Source of the DNA: Burkholderiaceae bacterium
GTDB lineage: Bacteria > Pseudomonadota > Gammaproteobacteria > Burkholderiales > Burkholderiaceae_B
Reading direction: 5' to 3'
Assembly: GCA_029866055.1 (NCBI GenBank)
Contig: JARXAG010000146.1
Location: 1-38,301 of the forward strand
DNA: 38,301 bases
Made by a program: the position numbers and the translations under genes. Within the stretch, counting starts at the first letter, position 1. Each line of letters opens with the position of its first letter. Shown here one piece after another: positions 27,242-36,115 of the stretch. The notes under the pieces are model-generated. The model did not search any database. It saw only the letters and a list, made by a program, of their open reading frames with translations, and had not been told where the DNA came from.

Positions 27242-28168
27242 TTAAGTGTTGCCTTGTGCAATGGCTGCGGCTTGGCGTTCCATGAATTCAGTCAGGGTGT
27301 CAATCCCGCGCAATTTCAGAATAGTGTTGCGCACTGCCGCCTCGACGAGTACAGCTAAATTGCGACCGGCGGCGACCTGCAGCATGACTTTACGAATCGG
27401 ACAGCCGAGCATTTCTTGGGTCATGTCTTGGAGTGGCAGGCGCTCAAATTTATCTTGTGCTGTGGCGCGAACCAGATGCACGATTAGCTTGAGTTTCATT
27501 TTGCGACGCACTGAGGTCTCGCCAAAAATCGTTCGAATGTTGAGCAGTCCTAGTCCCCGCACTTCAAGCATATTCTGGAGTAGTGCTGGACAGTGCCCGT
27601 CAATCACGTGGGGAGACGTGCGTGAGAGCTCGACCGCGTCATCGGCGACTAAGCCGTGGCCACGTGAAATCAACTCAAGCGCTAACTCGCTTTTGCCTAA
27701 GCCAGATTCACCGGTAATCAACACACCTAAACCAAGGACATCCATGAATACACCATGAACCGTCGTGACGGGTGCCAGGCGACGACTGAGATAAATTCGC
27801 AGTAAGTCGATGAGTTGCGCGGCGTGTTCGGTGGTCGTGAGTAAGGGAACATGATTGCGGTCACACTCTTGGATCAGGTCGTCTGTCGCTGTTAAGCCAT
27901 CCGCAATCAGAATCGCAGGAACACCGCCCGCCAAGAGCTCTTCAAGGTGATGGACGCGTCGGCGTGTATCAAAGCGCGTGTAATAAGCCATTTCTTCGCG
28001 ACCGAACACTTGAATGCGCGAGGGGTGGATTAAGTTTAAATGACCGATCAGATCGGCCGCGGCCATGCCGTTGTCGGGGATGCGACGATCGGCGGCAGAC
28101 TGACCAGCCACCCAATTGAAGGAAATGTCTTCAATATTGTCGTTTACTAAATCTTGCACCGTCAGCAT
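27242..28168 (-). CDS. hprK: HPr kinase/phosphorylase
   Basis: Bifunctional enzyme that phosphorylates and dephosphorylates HPr at its serine. The 308 residues include an N-terminal domain (about 1-128) and the catalytic domain with His138 ([12 protein letters not shown]), Walker A GESGLGKS at 153-160, DDAVELSR, and the HprK signature [16 protein letters not shown]. In proteobacteria HprK commonly sits with ptsN and appears to control PTS phosphorylation state rather than carbon catabolite repression as in Firmicutes. It is preceded 39 bases upstream by ptsN and followed immediately by rapZ. Confidence 0.96.
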   Translation of the reverse strand: MLTVQDLVNDNIEDISFNWVAGQSAADRRIPDNGMAAADLIGHLNLIHPSRIQVFGREEMAYYTRFDTRRRVHHLEELLAGGVPAILIADGLTATDDLIQECDRNHVPLLTTTEHAAQLIDLLRIYLSRRLAPVTTVHGVFMDVLGLGVLITGESGLGKSELALELISRGHGLVADDAVELSRTSPHVIDGHCPALLQNMLEVRGLGLLNIRTIFGETSVRRKMKLKLIVHLVRATAQDKFERLPLQDMTQEMLGCPIRKVMLQVAAGRNLAVLVEAAVRNTILKLRGIDTLTEFMERQAAAIAQGNT

Positions 28169-28207
28169 AGCGGCTCCGTGGGGTTAAACGAGTGTACCTG
28201 TCGGTGT

Positions 28208-28663
28208 TTAGACCAAGCCTGTCGTGAGCAGTCGGTGCACCACAGTGATATCGGTTTCGTGCGCCAAGGCCAGACGAAAGCTGTCGTCTGAAAATAATTG
28301 TGCGACCTCGGCTAGTATATCTAGATGTTGTTGCGCGGCGCTTTCTGGCGCTAGCAAAAAGAGCAGCTGATTCACGGGTAACCCGTCTGGAGCTTCAAAG
28401 GCGATTGGCTTGGCTAGCCTAAAAAAAGCCGCCACCGAGTGACTCAGCCCTTTGACTCGCCCGTGCGGCACGGCAATGCCAGCCCCCAGCCCTGTTGAGC
28501 CCAGGCGCTCGCGCGAAAACAAACTTTCGTAGACTGCGGCGCGTTCAAGCCCGTGCCTGTTTTCAAACAAAAGACCGGCTTGTTCGAATACCCGCTTTTT
28601 ACTGGTGACCGCCAGTTCAAGCACAATATTTTCGACCGGCAAGATGCGTGACAAAAGTTTCAT
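28208..28663 (-). CDS. ptsN: Nitrogen-PTS phosphotransferase EIIA(Ntr)
   Basis: Regulatory IIA protein of the nitrogen phosphotransferase system, phosphorylated by NPr/HPr; it modulates potassium transport, envelope stress and other processes. From ATG 28663 it has 151 residues, the family norm, with phospho-acceptor His67 in GIAVPHGRVKG and VTSKKRVFEQAG near the N-terminus. The frame is open to 28795, but that extension has no similarity to the family and contains the promoter. No Shine-Dalgarno sequence is visible; instead a perfect TATAAT lies 6 bases before the ATG. First gene of ptsN-hprK-rapZ-rlpA. Confidence 0.95.
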   Translation of the reverse strand: MKLLSRILPVENIVLELAVTSKKRVFEQAGLLFENRHGLERAAVYESLFSRERLGSTGLGAGIAVPHGRVKGLSHSVAAFFRLAKPIAFEAPDGLPVNQLLFLLAPESAAQQHLDILAEVAQLFSDDSFRLALAHETDITVVHRLLTTGLV

Positions 28664-28669
28664 GAATTG

Positions 28670-28698
28670 ATTATATGACGCAGTATTTGAAGTGTGAG
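28670..28698 (-). promoter_or_regulatory. Candidate sigma70 promoter giving a leaderless ptsN transcript
   Basis: On the minus strand CTCACA (28693-28698, 4 of 6 matches to TTGACA) is followed by an optimal 17-bp spacer and a perfect TATAAT (28670-28675). Six bases later comes the ptsN ATG, so transcription should begin at or within a base of the start codon. It lies downstream of the hpf terminator, consistent with an independent ptsN operon promoter. Boxes and spacing are seen directly; leaderless transcription is inferred. Confidence 0.62.
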
Positions 28699-28775
28699 CG
28701 TCAGTCTGGCAGGCTTGTTCGGTCAAGTCTATTAGCCAACCCGTCGATGTTGCGGGGCTGTTGGGGCGCTGAAAA

Positions 28776-28812
28776 AGCTTGCCCCCAAGTTGCAAGGCAT
28801 TGACTTGGGGGC
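28776..28812 (-). terminator. Rho-independent terminator after hpf
   Basis: GCCCCCAAGT (28781-28790) and ACTTGGGGGC (28803-28812) form a perfect, GC-rich 10-bp stem with a 12-base loop. Reading the minus strand, the hairpin is followed by AAGCTTTTTC, providing a short U-tract. It sits 31 bases after the hpf stop and separates hpf from ptsN. Confidence 0.8.
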
Positions 28813-28843
28813 CGTTGAGCTGAGTGCCGCTAAAAGTTAGAGC

Positions 28844-29170
28844 TTATACCGCTTCAAATAGCTGACGCTTGGCTGCGATGTGATGGTGGTTTTGGGTGCG
28901 ATCTTTATGTTGAATAATCTTGCGATCAATTTTGTCGACGAGTAAGTCGATTGCGGCATAAAGATTATCAGCCAAGGCTTCGCAGTGAATGTCTTTGCCG
29001 CGGACATGAAGCGTGATTTCGGCTCGGTGTTTTAAGGGCTCGATCGAGAGCATGACTTGGATGTCAATCACGTGATCAAAATGACGCAGAACGCGTGCGG
29101 TTTTGCTGTGGATGTATTCACGTATTGCAGGGGTAACGTCTAAGTGGTGACCAATAATGCTTAGGTTCAT
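28844..29170 (-). CDS. hpf: Short ribosome hibernation promoting factor
   Basis: Binds the ribosomal 30S tRNA/mRNA channel and promotes 100S dimers in stationary phase. The 108 residues are of the short HPF type: INLSIIGHHLDVT-like start (MNLSIIGHHLDVTPAIREY), VMLSIEPLKHRAEITLHVRG, DNLYAAIDLLVDKIDRKI. The C-terminus ends after about 10 extra residues and lacks the long-HPF dimerisation domain. ATG 29170 has a strong GGAG ribosome binding site 8-9 bases upstream. It keeps the usual place between lptB and ptsN, but rpoN, which normally precedes it, is missing. Confidence 0.95.
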   Translation of the reverse strand: MNLSIIGHHLDVTPAIREYIHSKTARVLRHFDHVIDIQVMLSIEPLKHRAEITLHVRGKDIHCEALADNLYAAIDLLVDKIDRKIIQHKDRTQNHHHIAAKRQLFEAV

Positions 29171-29258
29171 AGCGTACTCTCCAAAAAAGTGAAGGGGTGC
29201 GCGGATGCGCGAAAAGGACGTCTAGGCTGACCTCGTGTTTGAGTGGATAACAGTTTTA

Positions 29259-29286
29259 AGTTTAGTCAGATCGCCCCAGAAATCAA
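29259..29286 (-). promoter_or_regulatory. Candidate hpf promoter in the lptB-hpf gap
   Basis: TTGATT (29281-29286) and TAAACT (29259-29264) on the minus strand each match four of six consensus bases, with a 16-bp spacer. Start would be near 29252, giving a leader of about 80 bases. The 200-base gap (29171-29370) also contains a 6-bp hairpin with a 4-base loop (29339-29354, GAGCTT/AAGCTC) just after lptB, without a U-tract. No coding sequence or rpoN remnant was seen. Confidence 0.4.
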
Positions 29287-29370
29287 GAGCAAAAGACCTA
29301 TTTATGTCACGTTGAAGACATATATTTTTGGCAAAGTTGAGCTTACGCAAGCTCTGGCCTGAAAAGGCAG

Positions 29371-30162
29371 TTACATCTTGAAATGTTCACCTAAGTAAAC
29401 CTTGCGTACCGAGGCGTCGTTGATGATGTCCTCGGGCTTGCCAGTGGTCAGGACTTTACCTTCACTGATAATGTAGGCGCGGTCACAAATGCCCAAGGTT
29501 TCGCGCACGTTGTGATCGGTAATTAAGACGCCGATCCCTCGGCTTTTCAGAAAGCGTACGATTCGCTGGATTTCGATCACTGCGATAGGGTCAACGCCGG
29601 CGAACGGTTCGTCGAGCAAAATAAAGCGTGGGCGTGTGGCCAGCGCGCGCGAGATCTCAACCCGGCGTCGTTCGCCCCCCGAAAGCGAGAGCGCACTGTT
29701 ACGTCGGATGTGGGTAATTTGAAGCTCTTCGAGCAGCGAGTCGAGCTGCTGTTCGATCATTGCCTTTGAAAACTTTTTTCCGTCGTGGTCAATTTGAAGC
29801 TCAAGCACGGCACGAATGTTTTCTTCGACAGTCAGGCGCCTGAACACAGAGGCGTCTTGTGGAAGGTAGGACACGCCACGACGCGCACGCTGATGAATCG
29901 GCATGCTGCTGATGGGAATTTCGTCGATTTCGATGCGGCCAGCGTCGGCTGCAACCAGGCCAACGATCATATAAAAACTGGTGGTTTTGCCAGCGCCGTT
30001 TGGACCCAGCAGGCCGACGACTTCGCCGCTATTGACCGAGAGCGAAACGTCTTGCACAACCATACGCCCGCCATACGACTTGCGCAAACCCGTGGCGCTC
30101 AGGCGTCCCGGAGTGAGTTGTTCAGAGGAGGTTGTTGAGCCGACTTCGTTGGTTGTTTGCAT
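29371..30162 (-). CDS. lptB: LPS export ABC transporter ATPase LptB
   Basis: Cytoplasmic ATPase of the LptB2FGC complex that extracts lipopolysaccharide from the inner membrane. Walker [10 protein letters not shown] is at 53-61, signature [12 protein letters not shown], Walker [14 protein letters not shown], and the H-loop ITDHNVRET. The 263 residues include about 20 extra N-terminal residues rich in Ser/Thr compared with E. coli (241). It follows lptA after 11 bases. The usual lptC-lptA-lptB order is kept. Confidence 0.97.
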   Translation of the reverse strand: MQTTNEVGSTTSSEQLTPGRLSATGLRKSYGGRMVVQDVSLSVNSGEVVGLLGPNGAGKTTSFYMIVGLVAADAGRIEIDEIPISSMPIHQRARRGVSYLPQDASVFRRLTVEENIRAVLELQIDHDGKKFSKAMIEQQLDSLLEELQITHIRRNSALSLSGGERRRVEISRALATRPRFILLDEPFAGVDPIAVIEIQRIVRFLKSRGIGVLITDHNVRETLGICDRAYIISEGKVLTTGKPEDIINDASVRKVYLGEHFKM

Positions 30163-30173
30163 GTGACCAGAAT

Positions 30174-30881
30174 TTAAGGACGAGCAGGCGCCGCAGGTGG
30201 ACGTCGCGCACCCGCTGCAGGGGCTGCTGGTTTAGCAGGGGCAGTGCTTGGGGCCGCCGCGGGTAGGCTAGCCTCTTTCGCCTTGCATTCTGCAACGGCT
30301 GCATCGGCTCGTGCACGAGGTTGCGCGACCGAACGCACCCGTCCGCCGCTATTGGCTGAGTCTGGACCAGAAAAGGCTTCGTAGACATCAGTTTTTTGGC
30401 TATAGCGCACGCGCTCGCCGCTGACGGTGTCAAAGTGCTGACCGCAAATATAGCGTGTCACGATCGCCTGACCGATCAAGTCAAAGGTTTCGGTTTTACC
30501 GTTGTATTCTGCGCGTACGCCAACGCCCTCAAGAACTTCGTAGACTTCGGGGCGTGCTTGCCGAATTAATACTCGTTTGCCAGGCTTGACTGTACCGGTG
30601 CCGTATTGAAAGCCTTCAGGGTCTTCGCGCAGACTCAGCTTGTCTGCATTCATCGTCATCAGCCCGCGCGTCATGACAACGTTGCCGGTAAACGTGCTTT
30701 CTCGCTTTGTGTCGTCAAAATGTAAAGTGTCTGACAAAATTGTTGTCACGGGCTCTTCTTGTGGCGCCACGGCCGCGGTTGAAGAGGGCTTTTTTTGAGC
30801 CTGAGCCACGCCTAGCAGAGCGCACAAGCCAAACGCTAACAACAAGCGAATTGAGCGGTGAGAGTACAGATCAATCATCAT
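30174..30881 (-). CDS. lptA: LPS transport periplasmic bridge protein LptA
   Basis: Beta-jellyroll protein forming the periplasmic bridge that carries lipopolysaccharide between LptC and LptD. The 235 residues have a signal peptide (about 1-28, [17 protein letters not shown]) and the OstA-like core, with [21 protein letters not shown] and [12 protein letters not shown] Pro/Ala-rich C-terminal tail of about 35 residues (from about 200) is not part of the fold and is probably disordered. Its ATG overlaps the lptC stop by 4 bases (ATGA). Confidence 0.93.
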   Translation of the reverse strand: MMIDLYSHRSIRLLLAFGLCALLGVAQAQKKPSSTAAVAPQEEPVTTILSDTLHFDDTKRESTFTGNVVMTRGLMTMNADKLSLREDPEGFQYGTGTVKPGKRVLIRQARPEVYEVLEGVGVRAEYNGKTETFDLIGQAIVTRYICGQHFDTVSGERVRYSQKTDVYEAFSGPDSANSGGRVRSVAQPRARADAAVAECKAKEASLPAAAPSTAPAKPAAPAAGARRPPAAPARP

Positions 30882-31495
30882 CGTTTGGGCCGTGTAGCAG
30901 CGGGTTCAGAGTTGTCGGTTGTGTCTTTTGGTGCAATTTCAACGTCAGTTGATTTAAACACGTCTAGTTGCTGCGTGGCGTTGTTATAGCGCATGCCCGT
31001 CCCACTCATGCGCGAGCGCCCACTGGTGGCGATGGCAGGCAGGTCGGTGAAAGCGAGGTCTTTTTTGATCAACAGGGTGACTTCATCGCTACGAAAGTTC
31101 AGAGGCTGACGTTTCTCGTCCGCTAGCCTAAGTAATATCGCATCGCCTTTCATCACGATACGATCACCTTCTTCAAAGACCGTCGCTGTTTGTGAGGTGG
31201 CGATGGTGAGCGGGCTGTCTGCTTTTAGGCCAAACGCGCGGGGGCGGACGACGTCGTAGGATTGATCGTCTGGAAAGTGTTCCATTAGATCGCCTTCGAG
31301 ACGATGAATCACGAAGCCTTTTTCGTCGGTGCGCAAGAGCACAATTTGTGTTGCCCAGTGGTCGCGCTCGTGCGTCAGTCTGACAGGAGGGTCAATCTCA
31401 ACCGCGCGTTGAGAATATTCGGCGGCCCACCAACTGCCCATCACCAAAAAGGTCAGGATCACCAGCGAGACGATAATCGCAAAGCGTTCTTTCAT
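30878..31495 (-). CDS. lptC: LPS export protein LptC
   Basis: Bitopic inner-membrane protein linking LptBFG to LptA. From ATG 31495 it has 205 residues: a single N-terminal transmembrane helix (about 5-25, FAIIVSLVILTFLVMGSWW) and a periplasmic beta-jellyroll with GDLMEHFPDDQSYDVVRPRAF and RSRMSGTGMRYNNATQQLDV. The frame is open to 31690, but this extension overlaps kdsC and has no membrane helix, so it is rejected. The C-terminal Lys/Arg/Thr tail is short. It overlaps lptA by 4 bases and follows kdsC after 10. Confidence 0.92.
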   Translation of the reverse strand: MKERFAIIVSLVILTFLVMGSWWAAEYSQRAVEIDPPVRLTHERDHWATQIVLLRTDEKGFVIHRLEGDLMEHFPDDQSYDVVRPRAFGLKADSPLTIATSQTATVFEEGDRIVMKGDAILLRLADEKRQPLNFRSDEVTLLIKKDLAFTDLPAIATSGRSRMSGTGMRYNNATQQLDVFKSTDVEIAPKDTTDNSEPAATRPKR

Positions 31496-31505
31496 CTGGC
31501 GGCCC

Positions 31506-32105
31506 TCACTGCACGGACCCGGAGCCCAGTCGCCCGGGCTGGAAGAATACCCCGAGGCGTTGTTGGGCAGCCAAGATGAGATCGCAGCACTCGCGAGCGG
31601 CGCCGTGGCCACCGCGCCGCTCTGAGACCCAGTGCGCGGCCTGTGTAATGTAGGTCGGTGCATCGGGCACTGAGGCTGAAAACCCAGCACGTTGCATTGC
31701 GGGCAAATCGATCAGGTCGTCGCCCATAAAACCCGTTTGCTCTAGCGCGACGCCAAAGCGCGTGACCAGTTCGGTTAAGACCGCCCCTTTGTCGCGGACG
31801 TTTTGCCTCACGGCACCTAAACCTAACTCAGCAGCGCGCCGAGCGATGATCGGGCTCTCGCGGCCAGTCACAAGGGCGACTTGAATCCCGCTCACCGCTA
31901 ACATTTTTAAGCCATGGCCATCGAGGGCATGAAAGCGTTTCAGGGTCTCGCCCTGCTCGGTGTACCAAAGTCCTCCGTCGGTCAGTACCCCGTCGACATC
32001 GAACACCATGAGCTTGAGACCTTGCAGGCGTGCTCGCACCGAAGGGTCGATCCGAGCCAGAATCAGGGCCTCGGCGGGGTGGGTAATGGGGAGCGAACGT
32101 TTCAT
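31506..32105 (-). CDS. kdsC: 3-deoxy-D-manno-octulosonate-8-phosphate phosphatase
   Basis: Removes phosphate from Kdo-8-phosphate to give Kdo for the LPS inner core. HAD C0-type phosphatase of 199 residues. Motif I is LMVFDVDGVLTDG, motif II is VALVTGRES, and motif III/IV is GFMGDDLIDLPAMQRAG. No cap domain is present, in line with tetrameric KdsC. ATG 32105 lies 13 bases after the kdsD stop. The kdsD-kdsC-lptC-lptA-lptB order is the conserved operon arrangement. Confidence 0.96.
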   Translation of the reverse strand: MKRSLPITHPAEALILARIDPSVRARLQGLKLMVFDVDGVLTDGGLWYTEQGETLKRFHALDGHGLKMLAVSGIQVALVTGRESPIIARRAAELGLGAVRQNVRDKGAVLTELVTRFGVALEQTGFMGDDLIDLPAMQRAGFSASVPDAPTYITQAAHWVSERRGGHGAARECCDLILAAQQRLGVFFQPGRLGSGSVQ

Positions 32106-32118
32106 GTGTAGTGTAGCT

Positions 32119-33126
32119 CTAGATCACTTTTGCGGCCATCAAGTCATGCATATGCACTGCACCTGATAAAACGCCGTCTTCATGGCAGACCAACATGTGG
32201 TTGAGACGGTGGTTGTCCATAATCAGCGCGGCGTCAACCGCTAAGGCATCGGCACTGATGTGTCGTGGGTTGGGTGTCATGCCAGACGTGACAGTGAGTG
32301 CACGAATATCGCCCTCGCGTTCAATGAGGCGGCGCAAGTCACCGTCGGTAAAGATTCCAAGCACCTTACCCTGAGGATTCAGCACCGCAGTCATCCCCAT
32401 CCCTTTGCGCGACATCTCTTCAAGAGCTTCAGACATCGTCGCGGTGGCGGAGACTGTCGGCAAGGCGTTGCCACGGCGCATGACGTCGGAAACGCGGGTC
32501 AGAAGTTTTCGGCCGAGCGAGCCGCCTGGGTGCGATCGGGCAAAATCCTCGGGGCCAAAGCCGCGTGACTGCAGACACGCGACAGCCAGAGCGTCGCCCA
32601 TCGCCAGCGAGACGGTCGTGCTAGAAGTGGGCGCCAGGTTCAGCGGGCAGGCCTCTTGCGCGACCCCGACATCAAGGTGCACCGCTGCCAGGCGAGCAAG
32701 CTCAGAGTGCGGGTTGCCTGTTAGGGCGATAACCTTGACCCCAAGACGGTGTGCCGCGGGCAAGATAGACAGGACTTCTTGACCTGCACCTGAATATGAT
32801 AGGGCAACCAACAGGTCTTGGGCGCCGATCATCCCGATGTCACCGTGTACGGCCTCAGCGGCGTGCAGAAAAAAAGACGGGGTGCCGGTTGAGGCCAGCG
32901 TGGCGGCAATTTTGCGCCCGATATGGCCCGTTTTACCTAAGCCGCAGACAATCACGCGCCCTTGGCAGGCCAGAATAAGTTCAACGGCCTGAACAAACTC
33001 GGCGCCAAGGCGCGACTTGAGTGCCAGAATCGACTGAGCCTCGAGTTCGAGGGTCTGCCGGGCAGAGGTCAGCGTCGCTGAATCATTGAGCGATATTGGG
33101 GGCAGGCGTAAATCTGAGCTTGTCAT
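32119..33126 (-). CDS. kdsD: D-arabinose 5-phosphate isomerase
   Basis: Converts ribulose-5-phosphate to arabinose-5-phosphate, the first step toward Kdo. The 335 residues have an N-terminal SIS domain (about 40-180; CGLGKTGHIGRKIAATLASTGTP, HAAEAVHGDIGM, LSYSGAGQE) and two CBS domains (about 210-330; TDGDLRRLIE, MHDLMAAKVI), as in KdsD/KpsF. First gene of the kds-lpt cluster; divergent from apt with about 120 bases between starts. Linkage to lptC/kdsC indicates KdsD rather than the capsule-specific paralogue KpsF. Confidence 0.96.
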   Translation of the reverse strand: MTSSDLRLPPISLNDSATLTSARQTLELEAQSILALKSRLGAEFVQAVELILACQGRVIVCGLGKTGHIGRKIAATLASTGTPSFFLHAAEAVHGDIGMIGAQDLLVALSYSGAGQEVLSILPAAHRLGVKVIALTGNPHSELARLAAVHLDVGVAQEACPLNLAPTSSTTVSLAMGDALAVACLQSRGFGPEDFARSHPGGSLGRKLLTRVSDVMRRGNALPTVSATATMSEALEEMSRKGMGMTAVLNPQGKVLGIFTDGDLRRLIEREGDIRALTVTSGMTPNPRHISADALAVDAALIMDNHRLNHMLVCHEDGVLSGAVHMHDLMAAKVI

Positions 33127-33247
33127 GGCTTGAGTTTAAACGGTTCGGCGCCCTGTTGGGGCTCCGCTAGCGTATTCTATGGGTCTGAGCATTTAATTTA
33201 GTAAGCGTTAGGTTTTCTACTGATTTTTGACTGCGGAGTGCTGTTTG

Positions 33248-33799
33248 ATGATTACGCCAATCCCCTACCAAGACCCTCAAGAGCTGGTGCGCGGACTCAT
33301 CCGCACTGTGCCCGACTGGCCAAAGCCAGGGGTGATGTTTCGGGATATCACACCCATGATGCAAGACCCGCGAGCCTTTCGTGCGCTGATTGATATGTTT
33401 GTCTATCGACATATGCGCAATCGGCTCGATGCCGTGGTTGGGATTGACGCGCGTGGTTTCATTTTTGGCAGCGCGTTGGCCTATGCGTTGAATGTCGGCT
33501 TCGTACCGGTTCGCAAAGCGGGCAAATTGCCGTTCAAGACCGTGGCGCAGCCGTATTCACTTGAGTATGGTGACGCGACCGTCGAGGTGCATGAAGACGC
33601 GATTAAGCCTGGCCAGCGAGTGCTCTTGGTGGATGATCTGGTTGCCACCGGGGGCACCATGCTGGCGGCGATTAAGTTGTTGCAACAGCTCGGCGGTAAT
33701 GTTGCCGAGGCCGCAGCGGTGGTGAATCTGCCTGCCCTGGGCGGCTCGGCGCTGATTGCTGAAACTGACACGCCATTTTTTAGCGTCTGTGAGTTTTAG
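33248..33799 (+). CDS. apt: Adenine phosphoribosyltransferase
   Basis: Salvages adenine to AMP with PRPP. From ATG 33248 (GGAG site 8 bases upstream; the frame opens at 33227) it has 183 residues, the family norm. Motifs are [46 protein letters not shown] and the PRPP loop [14 protein letters not shown]. It stands alone, between divergent kdsD and convergent ilvA. Confidence 0.96.
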   Translation: MITPIPYQDPQELVRGLIRTVPDWPKPGVMFRDITPMMQDPRAFRALIDMFVYRHMRNRLDAVVGIDARGFIFGSALAYALNVGFVPVRKAGKLPFKTVAQPYSLEYGDATVEVHEDAIKPGQRVLLVDDLVATGGTMLAAIKLLQQLGGNVAEAAAVVNLPALGGSALIAETDTPFFSVCEF

Positions 33800-33841
33800 G
33801 GTAATTCGGGCACGGTCGGCTTGATGCCCCAGGCACTCGCT

Positions 33842-33859
33842 CACCGATGTTGATCGGTG
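33842..33859. terminator. Hairpin between convergent apt and ilvA
   Basis: CACCGAT (33842-33848) and ATCGGTG (33853-33859) form a perfect 7-bp stem with a 4-base loop. A second small repeat (GGGCA 33808-33812 with TGCCC 33825-33829) lies just upstream. The 67-base gap between the two stop codons makes a bidirectional terminator plausible, but neither strand has a U-tract. Confidence 0.35.
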
Positions 33860-33866
33860 CGCTGAT

Positions 33867-35402
33867 TTACGCCTTGTCTGGCGCAGCGACATGCGACAAA
33901 AATAACTTGTAAACAGGGTTGTCTGTTTCATTAAAGTGCGGGTATCCAACCTCCTCTAAAAAGGCTTTGAAAGCCTTTTTACTGCCATGCGGCACCTGCA
34001 TGCCGATCAAGACCTGACCGTAGGCGGCGCCTTGGTTGCGGTAATGAAACAGGCTGATGTTCCAGTCGGGCTTCATCGATTGCAGAAAACTCGTCAAGGC
34101 CCCTGGGCGCTCTGGAAACTCGAACCGATATAACAGTTCATGATCGGCTAACGCCGAGTGCCCGCCGACCATATGTCGTAAATGGGTCTTTGACATTTCG
34201 TCGTGGGTGAGATCAAGCGTGGCAAAGCCGTGCTTGCGAAAGTTTTTTGCGATGCGTTCGGGTTCGGTGGCGTCTGCGACCTGAACCCCCACAAAAACGT
34301 GGGCTAAACGCGCGTCTGAAATGCGATAGTTAAATTCGGTGACGCTACGGTTGCCGATTAAGGCACAAAAGGCACGAAAGCTACCTCGCTGTTCTGGCAT
34401 GGTGACGGCGAAGACCGCCTCGCGGGCTTCGCCGACTTCGGCCCGTTCGGCCACGAAACGCAAACGGTCAAAGTTCATGTTGGCGCCGCAGGCGATTGCC
34501 ACCAGCGTTTTATTTCGGAGTTTGTGCTCGAGTGCGTACTGTTTAGCACCCGCCAACGCCAACGCCCCCGCGGGTTCTAGAACACTGCGCGTGTCTTGAA
34601 AGACATCTTTGATCGCGGCGCAGATCGCATCGGTATCGACAATTACAAAGTCATCGACATACTCGCGCACTAAGCGAAAAGTCTCGACGCCGACTTGCTT
34701 GACCGCAGTACCGTCTGAAAATAAGCCAACTTCTGCGAGGGTAATCCGGCGACCTGCGCGTACGCTTTTCACCATTGCGTCAGAGTCAACCGTTTGAACG
34801 CCAATGATTTTGATGTCGGGGCGCAACTGTTTGACGTAAGCGGCGATTCCACTGATCAAGCCACCGCCACCAATCGCCACAAAAATCGCGTCAATCGGGC
34901 CGGCGTGTTGTCGCAGGATCTCCATCCCGATGGTGCCCTGACCGGCGATGACATCCGGATCATCAAACGGATGAACGAACGTCAAGTGATGTTTTTTTTC
35001 AAGAATAAGTGCGTGGGCATAGGCATCGCTAAAGCTATCCCCATGCAAAACAACCTGCGCGCCAAGCGCGCGTACAGCGTCAATTTTGACCGCAGGCGTC
35101 GTGGTGGGCATCACAATGGTGGCCTTGCAGTCTAGCCGTTGTGCCGAAAGTGCTACCCCTTGTGCATGGTTGCCTGCCGAAGCCGCGATCACCCCGCGCG
35201 CTAGGTTCGCACGAGGCAGATGCGCCATCTTGTTGTAGGCGCCGCGCAGCTTGAAACTAAAGACTGGTTGGGTATCTTCGCGCTTAAGGAGGATGGTGTT
35301 GCCAAGGCGCGCTGATAGTTGCGGGGCGCGCTCGAGCGGTGTTTCAATCGCCACGTCATACACTTTAGATGTCAAAATGCGCTTGAGATAGTCGATGTTC
35401 AT
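33867..35402 (-). CDS. ilvA: Threonine ammonia-lyase (biosynthetic threonine deaminase)
   Basis: PLP enzyme that deaminates threonine to 2-oxobutanoate, the committed step of isoleucine synthesis. From ATG 35402 (AGGA site upstream) it has 511 residues. The PLP lysine is Lys51 in FSFKLRGAYN; SAGNHAQGVALSA and the glycine-rich GGGGLISG follow. The C-terminal 190 residues hold two ACT-like domains that bind isoleucine/valine in the long, feedback-regulated form. The frame extends to 35441, but the extra 13 residues are atypical. A GATAAT box (35425-35430) could be its -10. It is divergent from the YqaA-like gene. Confidence 0.96.
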   Translation of the reverse strand: MNIDYLKRILTSKVYDVAIETPLERAPQLSARLGNTILLKREDTQPVFSFKLRGAYNKMAHLPRANLARGVIAASAGNHAQGVALSAQRLDCKATIVMPTTTPAVKIDAVRALGAQVVLHGDSFSDAYAHALILEKKHHLTFVHPFDDPDVIAGQGTIGMEILRQHAGPIDAIFVAIGGGGLISGIAAYVKQLRPDIKIIGVQTVDSDAMVKSVRAGRRITLAEVGLFSDGTAVKQVGVETFRLVREYVDDFVIVDTDAICAAIKDVFQDTRSVLEPAGALALAGAKQYALEHKLRNKTLVAIACGANMNFDRLRFVAERAEVGEAREAVFAVTMPEQRGSFRAFCALIGNRSVTEFNYRISDARLAHVFVGVQVADATEPERIAKNFRKHGFATLDLTHDEMSKTHLRHMVGGHSALADHELLYRFEFPERPGALTSFLQSMKPDWNISLFHYRNQGAAYGQVLIGMQVPHGSKKAFKAFLEEVGYPHFNETDNPVYKLFLSHVAAPDKA

Positions 35403-35469
35403 GTGATTCCTAGTTCGAACAATCATTATCCCATGTGCCAAAAATAAGATCCTTATCCTTTAGGAGTGC

Positions 35470-35988
35470 GTGCTGGATTCTCTCTTTGCCCCGTTGCTTG
35501 CGCTGCTTGCCTTACCGTCGGTCGGCTTGGGGGCAATTTTTGTGGTCAGTGCACTAGCCGCGACGATCTTACCGTTGGGCTCTGAGCCAATATTTTTGGG
35601 CTATCTGGCGTTAAAGCCAGAGCTTTTCTGGGCCGCGGTGTTCGTGGCGACAGCGGGCAATAGCTTGGGTGGTTTCATCACTTATTGGATGGGAGCGGGC
35701 GCGCATCTGGCCTTTGAACGCTGGCGGCGACCGCGCCTAGACGTCGGCGCGGGCTCAGCGAGCATCGTTGCGGATTCGTCGATACCGCAATCACGGGCTC
35801 AGACATGGGTGCATCGCTTTGGCGCGCCAATTCTTTTGCTGTCTTGGCTGCCGATCGTTGGGGACCCACTTTGCGCGGTGGCGGGGTGGTTACGTTTGCC
35901 GTGGTTATCGTGTCTGGTTTTTATAGTGATTGGTAAGTTCGCACGCTATTTGGTGCTTGGCGGCATCATGAGGCTTTTGCTTATGTAG
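35470..35988 (+). CDS. YqaA-family (DedA/SNARE-associated) membrane protein
   Basis: A 172-residue integral membrane protein of the YqaA group of the DedA/VTT superfamily, with hydrophobic segments at about 5-30, 35-65, 115-140 and 145-170. Motifs are LPLGSEPIFLGYLAL, AGNSLGGFITYWMG (the family's GxxxG/YxxG segment) and SWLPIVGDPLCAVAGWLR. DedA relatives support lipid carrier recycling and membrane homeostasis; YqaA itself has no settled function. The start is GTG 35470 behind an AGGAG site only 3 bases away; no in-frame ATG is near. It is divergent from ilvA, with 67 bases between. Confidence 0.85.
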   Translation: MLDSLFAPLLALLALPSVGLGAIFVVSALAATILPLGSEPIFLGYLALKPELFWAAVFVATAGNSLGGFITYWMGAGAHLAFERWRRPRLDVGAGSASIVADSSIPQSRAQTWVHRFGAPILLLSWLPIVGDPLCAVAGWLRLPWLSCLVFIVIGKFARYLVLGGIMRLLLM

Positions 35989-36115
35989 TGAACCTGGCAC
36001 AAGCGCCCCTACTGTGGGCAAGGTTGTCGAGGATGAAGGTTTGGGGGTATTCGAAACATCTTCACGGCTTGGCTTAAAATAATGTATTAAGGGTAACTGC
36101 AAAGATGTGTCACTT

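Noticed and set aside
27246-27758. A 170-codon plus-strand frame opposite hprK.
   Set aside because: It is antisense to the Walker A and signature regions of hprK; Ser/Arg-rich with no recognisable domain.
29339-29354. GAGCTT/AAGCTC hairpin after lptB as an intrinsic terminator.
   Set aside because: Only 6 bp and no U-tract follows on the transcribed strand; noted only within the gap description.
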